Source: Parietichytrium sp. I65-24A (lineage: Eukaryota; Sar; Bigyra; Thraustochytrida; Thraustochytriidae). From it: a DNA stretch of 64,000 nucleotides. Made by a program: the position numbers and the translations under genes. The notes beneath the pieces are model-generated. The model saw nothing but the letters and a program-made list of their open reading frames with translations. It did no database searches and had not been told where the DNA came from. Where the stretch lies: contig BLSF01000041.1 of assembly GCA_012862575.1 (NCBI GenBank), positions 328,178-392,177 of the forward strand, in the 5' to 3' direction. Positions 1 to 10,430 of the stretch are shown piece after piece (the stretch's first letter is position 1; every line of letters starts with the position of its first letter).

Positions 1-3000
1 CTTTTCGTCGCATTTCCTTTCGGTCACGGTAGCCGCGATACAGCGCTTGGATTTTGCTTGCCATAATGTTTCGAAGTGCTTCTTCTGCGCGCTGCTTCTC
101 TTCTGCAACCTTCTTGGCATGCTCCACTTTACGCTTCTGGTATTGCATCTGCGCAACCTTTTGGCGGTACATGTTTTGCATTTTTGCGGCTGCAATTTCC
201 TTTTCTTGCTCTTCCTGGATCCGCAATAGCTCTTCCTGCCGTTTGGATTCTTCTTTGATAGCTGCAATTCTAGCTTGCTGCTCCTGCATCTTTGTCTGCA
301 GGCGCTTTCTTGCCTGACGCGATCGAAATGCACACTGTATCCGTAGTGCCGCTTCCTCCAGTGTCGCTTCTTCTTTGCGCTTGCGTTCTAATTCCTCGAG
401 CTTCCGCTTTTCAGCATCGGCTTCTTTTCGCAACTGATCGACTTTGGCCTTCGCATTCTTGGACCGCACCATGGCTTGAAGACGCATAGCAGCTAGTTGC
501 TCCTCTTGTTGACGGGCAGCTTCCATTCGCTTTCTTCGTTCCTCCTTCTCCCGCTGCTCGCGCTCAAGCCTTGCCTGACGTTTGTTTGCTGCCTCCCATT
601 CCAGCCTCTCTCGCAGCTGCTGGGCATGCTTTCGATCCCTCTTGACGCGAAATTGGGTTTGGATCTTTGTTGCTGCGACAACCTCTTTTGCCTTTTCTGC
701 CTCTCGCTGTGCGATCTCTCTTTGCTTCCGTAGCTCTTTGACGCGGGCTCGATCGTACACAAAGCGTAAAAACGACTGAATCGTCGTTGCAGATTGGTTC
801 CGAAGCTTTTCAAGCTGTAGTTTTTCACGTTCCTCATCACTCTTTGCTTGCTGCATGGCAAGGTCCAGTCTCGCTTGTTCCTCCTCAAACGCTTTCCTTG
901 CTTCAGCCTCCCTCCTCTTGGCCAAGAGCTGCTCCGCTGCAACCTCTTCCTCTTTTGCCCTCCTCTCAGATTCAAGCTGCTGGCGCTTCTCTTCAACCGC
1001 GTCAACGGCTTGCTTTTGACGAAGCTGAGACTGGATCTTGATTGCTGCAATCTCTTCTTTGCGCTTCTGCTCCATCTCCGCTTCTCTTTCCTTCAATGCC
1101 GCAAGAGCAGCGGCAGCTTTGCTTGCATTCTCATGAGACGCGCCAGATTCTTCACCCATCTGCAGTTCAACGTCGGGCCCTTCAGAAGGTTCTTGACCCT
1201 CCGCTTGGTTTTGGTCCACAGAGCTTTGGTCTTGAGGCCCAGACATTTCATTTGCATTCTGGGGCTGAGACGAAGCCTGGTTTAATTTTGGTGCCGAAGG
1301 TTGCTTTTCCAACTTTGGCGCAGACGGCTGCTTTTCCAATCTGGCGTTCGAAGGCTGTTTCTGCAGTTTTGCTTGCGAAGGCTCTTTGACAAGCTGCTTC
1401 TCGCGCGCTTCTCGGATGCCCTGTGCGCGAAGACGAGCAATCTTTCCGCGGGCCACTTTTTGAATCTGGACAGCTGCAGAGCTCCTTGCTTCTTGCTGCA
1501 ATTTTTCTGTAGCATATACCTTTGCTTTACGAAGCTCGCCGACTTGCGCTCGAGCTTTGCGACCACGGGCAATCGCTTGCATCTTCTTGGCAGCTTCTGC
1601 TTCTTCCATTTCTACGCGTTCCTTTCGAAGCTGCACCTTGTAAGCGTCTTTCTTCGATTTATAGTCGCGCCTTCCCATTTGACCACGGCGAATGCATTGT
1701 ATTTTGGTGGCAGCGTAGATCTCTTGTTCCTTTGCAACCCGAGCAGAGTGCACTCGAGCTCGAGCAAAGCGTGACCTGGCGAGACACTGAATTTTGATAG
1801 CAGCCTCTCTTTCGCGCAAGTATCTCTGGCGCTTTTCAATCTGGTAGAGCTTGTAGCCTTTTTGACTTCTGTGCGCCCTCCATCTCGTCTGAATACAGAT
1901 TGCTGAGCGATGCATTCGCACTTTGGTGATATACACTCTTGCGCTGAAGCCTCGATAGATTGTCTGGATCTTTAATGCAGCCTCTTCCTCTGCGATCAAT
2001 TGCATTCGGGTTTCCATCAGCTCCAAGCCATTAAGACGCCCAAAGTAGCCCCGAACCCAAGACTGTATCCAAATTGCTGCAGTATGCTCGGCGATGGCTT
2101 GTTGCCGCGCCCACGTGATCTGGCGGCTGACAAAGCCACGAAAAACCCTTTGAATATTCCTTGCAGAGACAAATCTGTGCCTTTCACGGCGCAGCTGGCG
2201 TGTACCAAGTCTCGCCTGATAGCCTCGCCAGCAGGCCTGAATTCTAGTTGCTGAGCGCTTTTCTTCATGTGCTTTTAACATCATCTTGGACAGTTTCTTT
2301 CCCGCATAGCCTCGATAGCATCTCTGAATATAGGTTGCGGCTTTGGTCAGCTTTAGATGATGCCTCACATCTTCGGTTTTCTTGCGTCCCAAATGTCCGC
2401 GGAAAATCCTCTGAATCGAAATGCTTGCCTCGTGTCTGCGTTGCCTTGAAGCGGTGGAGCGGCCCAGATGCCCTCGGACAACGCGCTGAATCTGAATCAC
2501 GGCCGCCAAACGCTCCAAGTTCTGCTGGTGTCGAACGATGGTGGCCCATGAATTAAATGCGGCGACGCTTTTTTTCCTCTTCCAGTTGGCAAATAGGGAC
2601 GTAAGTCTCCGACTTCCTTTCAACTTCATGTACTGCTCAACATGGTCCTGATTTCGCTTCCACAAGACATATTTGTTCCAAATAGTCCATGCTGCCATTA
2701 CATCCTTGTACTCGATTCGACGAAGAATATTGTGTAGCTTTTGCATTCCCCACCTCTTACAATAGAGCTGAGCGCGCAAAGAGGTCACGTTGCAGTTCTC
2801 TTGAACCCATCGCACCTTTTCACTAAGACTCGCATCCATCTGTTTCACGATGCTATTCGCGATTGCTAGCTCCCTTCGCAGCTGATCTTGGTTCGCCTGG
2901 CTGCCTGTCTTTAATACGTGTGGTGTTTTCCTGCCGAGCTTCTTGCGGCCTTGGTTTTTCTTCTTTGCGTCAGCAAGCTTCTTGGAAAGCTCCATCGTGG

Positions 3001-3811
3001 GAAGCTTGAGCGGAGGAAGCAGATATCTGAAGCGTTCGGGAATTTCACGTTGAGGCTGCTCTTCGCCATTGAACTTGTCCCTTTTGCCACTGCTTGTCTG
3101 GTCTAGTGACAAGCTCTGCGCCATTGCCATGAGCCGTTTGCGGGCCTTCATCATACTGACAAATTCCTCATAGTTGATACTGCCGTCTCCGTCGACGTCC
3201 GCCTCCTTCACCACCTCATCGATATCTTCTGCTGGCTCGCCAAGCTTGGCGAGTACCTGGCGCAATTCCTCCGGAGATATGTCGCCGCTGCCGTCCTGAT
3301 CAAATTCCTGAAATGCCTTCAAGTACGCCTCCGCGTCAGCTTCTGCCTGTCGCTCAGCCTCGTCCAGTGCTTGCATTTGCGCGGCGGAGATGCCCAACGT
3401 GCGGCTGATCCTGTCCATCTCCTCCTTTTCCATCTGCGCCATGTACTCGTCGCCATTGTTGTTGTTATTTTTAATACTCGCCACCAATTTCGAGTCCGTG
3501 GCGCCGCTTCCGCTTCCAGCAGAAACCGCGTGGGTCTCTGGCCGCCCGCGTTTCCGATGGCCCTGTTTCGCGTGCCGCTTTTGTGAGTGTGTCTGTGTCG
3601 AATAAGGTTCGAGCTTCCTTCCCGCGCTCGAATGCGTTACGTCCATGTCTCCGCTGGGCGGCGTGTTCGGCGTTCGCGGCTCGTGCAGCTCTCTCCGCAG
3701 AGCCTCCACTCCCAGCAGCGCCGCCGGTCTTTTCCCCGTCGCATTCTTCTTGCGCTTCTGCGAGGCGCCATTCGCGCCGTGCGCGGGCACGTACAGCCCC
3801 TCCTGCTGCAT
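1..3811 (-). CDS. EF-hand and multi-IQ-motif protein, C-terminus beyond window
   Basis: The reading frame is open from an ATG at 3811 down to the window edge, about 1270 codons, with no stop. The ATG is the first after an in-frame TGA about 36 bases upstream. The N-terminus (about 130 residues) is basic and low-complexity with an Asn run. Two consecutive EF-hand loops follow ([12 protein letters not shown] and [12 protein letters not shown], about residues 165-220), calmodulin-like and with all calcium-ligand positions filled. From about position 2500 down to 1 the frame encodes a long series of IQ motifs (I-Q-x3-R-G-x3-R type), each likely to bind calmodulin or a light chain. Five successive motifs (Q codons at 2063, 2150, 2237, 2324, 2411) are spaced exactly 87 bases, or 29 residues, apart. 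Others are 25-34 residues apart. I see no motor, CH or kinase domain in the visible part. Role inferred: a calcium-regulated scaffold that loads many calmodulin-like subunits. Family identity is uncertain because the C-terminus is missing. Confidence 0.85.
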   Translation of the reverse strand, partial: MQQEGLYVPAHGANGASQKRKKNATGKRPAALLGVEALRRELHEPRTPNTPPSGDMDVTHSSAGRKLEPYSTQTHSQKRHAKQGHRKRGRPETHAVSAGSGSGATDSKLVASIKNNNNNGDEYMAQMEKEEMDRISRTLGISAAQMQALDEAERQAEADAEAYLKAFQEFDQDGSGDISPEELRQVLAKLGEPAEDIDEVVKEADVDGDGSINYEEFVSMMKARKRLMAMAQSLSLDQTSSGKRDKFNGEEQPQREIPERFRYLLPPLKLPTMELSKKLADAKKKNQGRKKLGRKTPHVLKTGSQANQDQLRRELAIANSIVKQMDASLSEKVRWVQENCNVTSLRAQLYCKRWGMQKLHNILRRIEYKDVMAAWTIWNKYVLWKRNQDHVEQYMKLKGSRRLTSLFANWKRKKSVAAFNSWATIVRHQQNLERLAAVIQIQRVVRGHLGRSTASRQRRHEASISIQRIFRGHLGRKKTEDVRHHLKLTKAATYIQRCYRGYAGKKLSKMMLKAHEEKRSATRIQACWRGYQARLGTRQLRRERHRFVSARNIQRVFRGFVSRQITWARQQAIAEHTAAIWIQSWVRGYFGRLNGLELMETRMQLIAEEEAALKIQTIYRGFSARVYITKVRMHRSAICIQTRWRAHRSQKGYKLYQIEKRQRYLREREAAIKIQCLARSRFARARVHSARVAKEQEIYAATKIQCIRRGQMGRRDYKSKKDAYKVQLRKERVEMEEAEAAKKMQAIARGRKARAQVGELRKAKVYATEKLQQEARSSAAVQIQKVARGKIARLRAQGIREAREKQLVKEPSQAKLQKQPSNARLEKQPSAPKLEKQPSAPKLNQASSQPQNANEMSGPQDQSSVDQNQAEGQEPSEGPDVELQMGEESGASHENASKAAAALAALKEREAEMEQKRKEEIAAIKIQSQLRQKQAVDAVEEKRQQLESERRAKEEEVAAEQLLAKRREAEARKAFEEEQARLDLAMQQAKSDEEREKLQLEKLRNQSATTIQSFLRFVYDRARVKELRKQREIAQREAEKAKEVVAATKIQTQFRVKRDRKHAQQLRERLEWEAANKRQARLEREQREKEERRKRMEAARQQEEQLAAMRLQAMVRSKNAKAKVDQLRKEADAEKRKLEELERKRKEEATLEEAALRIQCAFRSRQARKRLQTKMQEQQARIAAIKEESKRQEELLRIQEEQEKEIAAAKMQNMYRQKVAQMQYQKRKVEHAKKVAEEKQRAEEALRNIMASKIQALYRGYRDRKEMRRK

Positions 3812-4483
3812 GTCTCTCGCCAACCAAGTGTCGCAGCTCGCAACTCACAGCTCAAGACCGCCGATGAGCAGAGAGCAGAGAGCAGAGCCAGCGCCCCTTC
3901 CTCGCCAGCAGCGCGTGGACCGTTCGCGACCGAGAGAGAGAGAGAGAGAGAGATGGAATCACAGTGGCAACGAGAGCTTTGGCCGCCGTCCGGAGGGTCT
4001 CCACCGCGCGCGACCGCTCGCGAGAGTGCGTTCTACGCTTCTCTTCTTTGCCAGCTTCCCTGTTATTGACTGCGAGTTGTGTATTTTTAATTAAAAGTAG
4101 CGTTCTGCGCTCTTCGTTCTTGGCTTGTTTAGGAAACTTTGCTGGTTGACTTTCTTTTTCTTGTTGTCTTTTGGCTTTATTGGTCTTCTTGCCGCTTCCA
4201 TCCGTGTCTATCTTTACCTGTACACGTCAGACAAAGCTTGAATCGGAGTTTTCAAGTCGAGTCCAACTCACAGCTGACTCGGACTCTGTTTCAGTTTGCT
4301 TTTGTTTTGTTTTGTTCTGTTCTGTATTGGTATTTATATTGACTTGACTTTGTCGCAATTGTATGAAAATTGTTCACAAACGACTGCAACGGATCGAAAC
4401 GAGCAGCGAATAGTTCCGGAACGAAAACGCTGTGTCATGTAATTGTCTCCACCAAGTAACTTGACCAACCAAGTGGTTCAAGT
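3812..4483. other. Gene-free spacer with GA dinucleotide run
   Basis: No coding frame with recognisable protein character. It holds a (GA)n run at about 3932-3953, just upstream of the IQ-protein start, and T/A-rich sequence before the first tRNA gene. The 5' UTR and promoter of the minus-strand IQ gene should lie here, but I see no clear TATA box. Confidence 0.5.
4467..4478. promoter_or_regulatory. Inverted repeat just upstream of initiator tRNA copy 1
   Basis: AACCA-AG-TGGTT, perfect 5-base arms around a 2-base spacer, ending 5 bases before the tRNA 5' end. The two other initiator tRNA genes have an equivalent ACCA...TGGT inverted repeat at the same distance, which suggests an upstream element or a processing signal. 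Function is inferred only. Confidence 0.45.
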
Positions 4484-4571
4484 AGCGGCTTAGCTCAGCG
4501 GTAGAGTGGTGGGCCCATAAGCAATTATAGGTGTTACCCATAGGTCGGAGGATCGAAACCTCCAGCCGCTA
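4484..4571 (+). tRNA. Initiator tRNA-Met (CAT) with 16-nt intron, copy 1
   Basis: A full cloverleaf can be drawn: acceptor AGCGGCT/AGCCGCT, D stem GCTC/GAGT, anticodon stem GTGGG/CCCAT, T stem GGAGG/CCTCC, discriminator A. The anticodon CAT is at 4516-4518. Initiator hallmarks are the A1:T72 pair, a G29-G31/C39-C41 run in the anticodon stem, and a T-loop starting with A (ATCGAAA) where elongators have TTC. An extra 16 bases (4520-4535) sit at the canonical 37/38 intron position; removing them gives a 72-nt tRNA. The intron can fold back on the anticodon loop as an ATAA-GCAA-TTAT hairpin with a GNRA-type tetraloop. A Pol III T-run (TTTT) follows at 4576-4579. Intron-bearing initiator tRNA genes are unusual among eukaryotes. 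Two further copies lie on the minus strand near 10 kb. Confidence 0.93.
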
Positions 4572-7440
4572 TTTCTTTTGTATATTTTGTTTTATCGTTT
4601 TTTTGGGAGGTGAGCAGGTTGAAGTGCTGTCATTTCATTTTGTCTATTCTTCCTTCGAGTTGCCGGGCTATTTGACAGTGTAACACCATCATGACCATCA
4701 CCTCTGAGAGATCGAGTGCCATGGCTGGATTTTGCAGGCGTTTATAGTTGGGTTGCATGATCCATGAAACATCTCATGGAAGCAGTGGCCCTCGATGCAG
4801 GAAACCCTATCATCCGTATCAAACAAATTCATGATCGCGAATCAAACTGTACGTTACATGTACGCCATTGGAGAAAGCACAGCTGTGTAAAGCACACTGT
4901 GCGCTATGGTTTGGCCAGGTGCACAGCTCCCGCGAGGCAGTTCGTTTCCCGGATGTTGAGCTTTCGCGAACCGCGGAAACTTTCACTTGTGTTTGAAGTT
5001 CCTCATCAAGTGCTGGTTGCTGTGCTGTCGTTTCTCGGAACGCAAGCGTGAAGATATCCAGACTGGAGCGGACTCTGTGGAGAGTCTATTGTTGTGAAAG
5101 AGGGTCTTCGAACTTTGCGACATCTTGGAAACGGCTCCCGGGAATCAGAACTTGCGCCATAGTATTGGTGTGGCACACTGACAGTCGATCGTTCTTACTC
5201 GCGCGGTGGCAGTTTGCAGCTGGTGCTTTCAGTCTGTGGGTTAAGATTTTGGAGATTACAGTTAGAAAGTCCTTCCTCAAAAGAGCCTTTCTTGTCTTGA
5301 ACTCAGACTGCAAACATCGTCGAAAAGAAAGTTTAGACAGAGCTCGGCAGAGCAGTTTCTCGCGTCACGCCAACTTGAGGCCTCCGAATCTTTTGGATAC
5401 CGTCGATGATGTACGGCAGAACCTTTGAGCTCCTCAGGGCCTCTGAGCCTCCGATGCTCCGAGAGCGAGCGACATTCCACTCCTCGTCACTGAGTCCCCT
5501 GGCCGTCACAAGGGCCGACCGACTTGGGAGTCGCTGAATTTGCGAAGAGGAATTGGCACGGACGATAGCACAGTACAGTGGTTACAAACTAATGCAAGTT
5601 GTCGACATTTGGGAAGTGGCCCTCAACTCTCAACTGTCCAGGCACACGCCTCTCACTCACGCCAAGCTCAATACTGAAAGAGTTATCTAAATTCTGAAAA
5701 TTTTCTCAATGTTCTGCATGATAACCTCTGTAAACCCTTGTATCAACAATGCCAATGAAATGTATGTATGTCATCAGAGCAATGAAACACCACAAGTGGT
5801 CCGAAAAGTCTATCTCTCACCAGTCTTCATAATTATCATTTCCCTTCCTTCCTTCCTTCCTTCCTCCCATTTCGCCGACTACCGATGACTACCGGCGACT
5901 TTGCCATCATCCGGCAAACTTGCAGAATGCAGAAACTTCAAACAAATTTCGAAACGAACGATGTCGTACAAACCTTGAGGAACTCACGGTCAGTTCCGAC
6001 TCGGACTGACCTTTCAATGCGAGTACTGACGTTGTGAGCACCGGTACTGTTCTACTTTTCCAAAAGTCGTTCACTAATCACAGTCGATGCAGTTTCGCCC
6101 TCATCTCTTCGAGCGATGGTTTTTAGAGTCGGAGGTCAGGAGTGTTCGACGGCCTTGCTGTCAGTTGGCCAGTAGCACGATATGAACACACTCTAGCTTC
6201 CGACATCTTTCAGCCTCAAGGAACCTCAAGGATCCTCAAGGCCCTCAGGTTTCTGACTGCGTTGCAACACAGTGCAAGAAGCAGTGGCAATGTACGATGC
6301 TGGGTGATGTTGGGTTAGGTTCTATGAAGCTGGATGAGGAGACATTGAAATAGACGTAGCAACTCGTAAGTTGCGCTGGATTTGTAGTCAGACCGAATAT
6401 TCTTTGAGGAAAGCGCGCGAGAGTCTACTGGCGAAGTTTTACCCTTTCATTGAGCGCTGCTTATTAGGCCGACAGTTCTTTGAACCTCATGGCTTGTGGT
6501 AAGGAAGACCAGTCATACGTTTGCGACAGGAAGCTTTTCTTTCATGTGAAAAGCACAAGTTAATTACTCTGCATCGCAGAAGATTTACATTCCTACCGGC
6601 ACGATAGGAGTAAACACAATGTCATTGACCTCTGTCTATCGAGTCCGAGTACAGTCAGTCTTGCAAATTAATTTCGCAAGACACGAGTTCAGAGTTCAGA
6701 TTTTAAAAACCGATCGTTTTCTACCCTGAGTACAACCCTCTTCGCATTTCCTATGGAGATCTATCTTCGCAATTCGGGTCCACAAAAATCGCAAATTCTA
6801 AAATTTAAGATGTCAAGGTGTGAGTGAATTGCCGTCCGGGAAATTTGACGCGAATGTCGCAAAGCTCGCGACCTTTTTCTTGAATCAAACGGGGCATGCC
6901 TTCTTTAACTCTTATATACGCGTTGCTATTCAATTTGATGTCATTTCTGCCAGATTCAATGAGGCCCTACTTGAACGATATTATATTTCGTATGTCAAGC
7001 CTGAAATAACGACATTTGCAGTCTGAAAAAGCGGGTGGCAAGGGATTGGTCACTTGTTCTGCGTTTCACAACTAGGAAATTGAGAGTTCTAAACCTACCG
7101 ATCTGTCGAAATGAAACGAGGCGGCAGAGTCGGCAGAGGTTACTTGGTTTCGCACCAGAATAACAAAAGCTTAGCTTCTCCGGAACAGCAAAATTTTGAT
7201 TATGTGTGGACCTCTTTGCCTCAAGTCGATTCTGCCTCTTCTTCAAGTCGTCCTATATTTGATCTTGCCTGCAGAGAGCTCTCGCATGAAGGATGAGCAA
7301 TTTGAGGAAGGGCAGGTCTTCAGACTCCAGCAGACCCAAAACGAACCCAGGAGCAAAACCCGAAGACGGAGTTCAAGTCACAAGCTCAGCAAACGTTTGT
7401 CAAGAGTCGCTGCAAAGCCTACCATCTCCTTCAAAACAAA
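4572..7440. other. Gene-free spacer (2.9 kb)
   Basis: Only short overlapping frames of non-protein-like composition are present, and no recognisable RNA gene. There is a short (TTCC)n run near 5846-5865 and scattered GGTACT-type words (for example near 6040). The stretch 7100-7440 upstream of the secreted protein holds its probable 5' leader. An intron-rich or very short gene could be missed here. Confidence 0.45.
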
Positions 7441-7845
7441 ATGAAGCTTCAGCTACTTGCACTTGGCGGCATTGTCGCACAGTCCGCAGCTCTCGACATT
7501 GATATCTACAACAACCGTTTTCCAATGAGCATCGACTGCAAGACCAGCATTCTCGCCGCTTGCACGGACTGTGGCTCCTTGCTCGAGGACACCGATTGCA
7601 TCAGTGAATGCGTCATTGGAACTGAGGCCGTTTCCTCGGATTGCGGCACCGAGTACACTGAGTTTTTGGACTGCTGGAGTGCGAAGGTTGAGGACTGTGG
7701 AACTTGCCTGGACGCCTCTTGCGCGCCAACGTACAATATCTGCATTGCCGCAAGCCCTGAAATTTTGCAAAAGTGCACGGGCAGCTCGAGCACAGGGGTC
7801 CTTACGCAAAGCAAAGTCGCAGTTGGAGTATCAATTGGACGCTGA
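7441..7845 (+). CDS. Small secreted cysteine-rich protein
   Basis: A 134-residue frame starting with ATG. Residues 1-17 form a typical signal peptide (basic residue, then a Leu/Ala/Gly-rich core ending near S-A-A). The mature part contains 12 cysteines in about 110 residues, spaced in short Cx2C, Cx5-6C and Cx4C steps, which suggests a disulfide-stabilised extracellular domain. I do not recognise the family. The last about 20 residues lack cysteine and look less ordered, so the true C-terminus could differ if an intron is present. No neighbour gives a functional hint. Confidence 0.6.
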   Translation: MKLQLLALGGIVAQSAALDIDIYNNRFPMSIDCKTSILAACTDCGSLLEDTDCISECVIGTEAVSSDCGTEYTEFLDCWSAKVEDCGTCLDASCAPTYNICIAASPEILQKCTGSSSTGVLTQSKVAVGVSIGR

Positions 7846-8639
7846 AGAAGTACCACAGCGCTGGATTGTGCAATGAGTTGCAAGATCGAAATTTTCTCTT
7901 TTGGTCCACTAAATGGTAGGTGCAGCCTTTTTAAAATAGCCCTCATCAGTCATTTTCTTCTTGCATTTCCAAACTTTCAAATTGTTAAAATAGCCATTGA
8001 AAAGCTGTGCGCAATTGAGGATCCACATGCAGCTAGAAGAGGTGTGAGATTTGCAAGTGCCTTCCGGATTCGTGCGATTCGATCTTACACATTTGCGAAT
8101 GTCTTTTCAGGGAAACTTCTCCGATGCCAAAGACCCTTTCATGCTCCACATGGTATCGGATGCGCTACTTGACAAGAGCGCAGCATTGTCTTTGGCTGAA
8201 CAGAAAGTTTATTTTCATACATTACTTGCACTAGCGACTACCTGGTTCCGCGAGTGGTTCACAGAGAAGATCACAAATTTGGCAGCGATGAGTTGTGATT
8301 GAAGCAGCGGCCAGAAGCAGAATATGCTCCCGGGATTCACGAGCGATGTCAAATGGATCAAGATGCTTGATGGAAAAGCGATATAAGGCAGAGGAGTACG
8401 AACAGCATGAATAAAATGTTTTTCATGCCGGTGATCTCGTTCAAATCACTCTTGAGGCAGACAACTATTGCCAAGACCCAAACATCCCTGGAAAGTAACA
8501 AAAAAATCATTGAAAGGTAGCTAGCTGAACAGAAGAACTTTTGGAAAGAACTATTTTAAAAATATATATTTCAGTGAAGTTATGTCATACGATCATTGCC
8601 TTATAAGTACAAGAGCTGACTTGCTGTGCTAAACCTTTT
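7846..8639. other. Gene-free spacer
   Basis: No convincing gene. Two overlapping plus-strand frames (7873-8172 and 8051-8302) lack domain character and have no good start context. It probably holds the 3' ends of the flanking convergent genes. Confidence 0.45.
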
Positions 8640-8918
8640 TTAGCAACACGTTCTGTCGTGCTTCAAGGTTCTTCCGCACGACGCGCACTTGTATTTGGTG
8701 TCCTTGCATGAAGACATCACGAATGGGAGCCAGCATAACGGGAAGAACACGAAAATAAGAACAATGAACGCGATAATGGCTCCAAGACCGACTTTGCGTT
8801 CCTGAACGATGGTGTTCCCGCCACAACGGCACCTTCCCCCGACCTCGTGTGGGTGATCATATCTGTGCGCTTTGTGGTTGGCCTCTACATAAACTGGCTG
8901 AGCTGTGTACGTGGTCAT
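8640..8918 (-). CDS. LITAF-like zinc-binding membrane-associated protein
   Basis: A 92-residue protein from an ATG at 8918. It has the LITAF/BRI3-type layout: a short polar N-terminus, a first cysteine pair (C30 and C32, CRC followed by GGNT), a hydrophobic stretch at about residues 44-69 interrupted by a Cys-Trp, then a KD-containing segment and a second pair C78-x2-C81. In LITAF proteins the two cysteine pairs join to bind one zinc, and the hydrophobic segment dips into the cytosolic leaflet of late endosome/lysosome membranes. The first pair here is C-x-C rather than the usual C-x2-C, which is odd. Two more cysteines end the protein (CC), possible palmitoylation sites. Family call from pattern; cellular site inferred. 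Confidence 0.72.
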   Translation of the reverse strand: MTTYTAQPVYVEANHKAHRYDHPHEVGGRCRCGGNTIVQERKVGLGAIIAFIVLIFVFFPLCWLPFVMSSCKDTKYKCASCGRTLKHDRTCC

Positions 8919-9924
8919 TTTGATTACTCTGGTTAGCGCTTCTTGTGCTCTTCTTCGTATGTTTTCCTTTTGTGCTTTTGGTCAAGTGTGAGTTTTGGGT
9001 CTGCTGATCAGCAATCAGCTGATCGCCAATCTGCGTTGGTTTGATTCTCGAACGCCCAAACTTTGACGGAGGACTGGATGGCCTTCGGCATATATAGCTT
9101 CAGCGACGTTATCGGACCGACCAGTCCAAACTGTGAGAACGGTACGTACAGTAGGAAAGAGTGACATCGAAACCAGGACGTCTCTGACTCTCTGACTCGC
9201 TGACTAGATCTACGCCCTGCACGCCGGCTCTTCATCCCGCACTTTTAATGCAGTGAGTAAATTAGACTTACCGTCAGAAATGGCAAGTGCGAGCCACGTT
9301 TCTGTTTCCTTCGCCCACCAGACCTTTCATCGTTCGCAATAAGTTTGAATCAACGAAGCGGAAGGAACAATGACCAGGATGAGAGTTTTTAAACACAGAA
9401 GCTTTCTATTCCGCTCGTTCCTACTCAAACCAACTTGCCTGGCCTGGCGATATGCATACCGGTACAGTAAACTCTCGAATTCTCATTCATCCAAAAGATT
9501 TGCTAGCCTGTGGGGATTCCAGGCTACTCGTTTAAAGGCGTTACCCGCTAAAGGGTGGTTAGGGATCCTACTTTATAACGGCTGATAACGTCGATGTCGG
9601 GAAAATCAGGTCCAAACCATTTCGAGATATTCTTCATAGCGAGAAATTCGCACTGAACTTACTCCAATTCACCGTACCACTGTAGCACTTTATATACGTA
9701 CACACTGCAGTGGCAATAAAGAATAGAATGGAAGCGAAGTAACTTTTGATGAAAACTGCAGAGTTCAGTGCAAACATTTCGGGCAACAACAGGGAATTAG
9801 GGGAGAAACTGCAGTACCAGTTGGTACTCAGTACTCACAGTCAGTACCGGTAGCTGCAGCCATTTCGTTGGCCCCAGAAGAAATGCGAGCTCTCTTCGAT
9901 CTCGCAAAAAATACATGCAAAAAT
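8919..9924. other. Gene-free spacer with GGTACT-type repeats
   Basis: Contains a TATA-like sequence (TATATATG on the minus strand near 9089-9098), about 175 bases upstream of the LITAF-like ATG and a plausible promoter for it. A cluster of GGTACT/AGTACC words lies at 9814-9852, including the perfect inverted repeat GTACCA-GT-TGGTAC at 9814-9827. No coding region is supported. Confidence 0.45.
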
Positions 9925-10012
9925 TAGCGGCTGGAGGTTTCGATCCTCCGACCTATGGGTAACACCTATAATTGCTTATGGGCCCACCACTCTACCGCTG
10001 AGCTAAGCCGCT
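9925..10012 (-). tRNA. Initiator tRNA-Met (CAT) with 16-nt intron, copy 2
   Basis: Identical to copy 1 over the full 88 bases, including the 16-base intron after position 37 with the GCAA loop. Read on the minus strand, it has A1:T72, an A-starting T-loop and the GTGGG/CCCAT anticodon stem, so it is an initiator. A Pol III T-run of five (plus-strand A's at 9919-9923) follows directly. Confidence 0.93.
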
Positions 10013-10017
10013 AACTG

Positions 10018-10033
10018 ACCACACAACTGTGGT
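10018..10033. promoter_or_regulatory. Inverted repeat just upstream of initiator tRNA copy 2
   Basis: ACCACA-CAAC-TGTGGT, perfect 6-base arms, beginning 6 bases from the tRNA 5' end. Equivalent in position and ACCA/TGGT core to the repeats beside copies 1 and 3. Confidence 0.45.
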
Positions 10034-10176
10034 GTGGGCCACTAAGGTAATCTGGTCCGATAAAAACTTTGTGCGTTTGATCGTGCTGAGAAAAAGAAGA
10101 AAGACCTCGCACACCTCGCACTCACAGTCAGGAAAGAAAATGTTCTGAATGGAATGAAGACGAAAAAACAAAAGAA

Positions 10177-10264
10177 TAGCGGCTGGAGGTTTCGATCCTC
10201 CGACCTATGGGTAACACCTATAATCGCTTATGGGCCCACCACTCTACCGCTGAGCTAAGCCGCT
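10177..10264 (-). tRNA. Initiator tRNA-Met (CAT) with 16-nt intron, copy 3
   Basis: Same mature sequence as copies 1 and 2. The intron differs by one base: the loop is GCGA instead of GCAA. Both are GNRA tetraloops, so the change is compatible with the same hairpin. Pol III T-runs (plus-strand A's at 10170-10173 and 10163-10168) follow. Confidence 0.93.
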
Positions 10265-10270
10265 ATCTGT

Positions 10271-10282
10271 AACCAATTGGTT
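10271..10282. promoter_or_regulatory. Palindrome just upstream of initiator tRNA copy 3
   Basis: AACCAATTGGTT, a perfect 12-base palindrome ending 6 bases from the tRNA 5' end. The surrounding 20-plus bases resemble the upstream region of copy 1. Confidence 0.45.
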
Positions 10283-10430
10283 GGCTCAACTGTTTTGATG
10301 GAATATATACAATTAAGGAGGTCCCCATGGAGTTCTCCTGAAACCCATTTTTTTTTTTAGTTGTTCAACTCAACTCAACTCAACTCAGATCAAAACAATG
10401 ACATACAAAGCTAAGGTAGTCGTTCTATTT

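Noticed and set aside
4484-4571. Elongator tRNA-Met or tRNA-Ile reading
   Set aside because: A1:T72, A at the start of the T-loop and the GGG/CCC anticodon stem are initiator features.
4764-5428. Two overlapping plus-strand frames (95 and 126 codons)
   Set aside because: No recognisable motif, mutually overlapping, and antisense frames of similar length are present.
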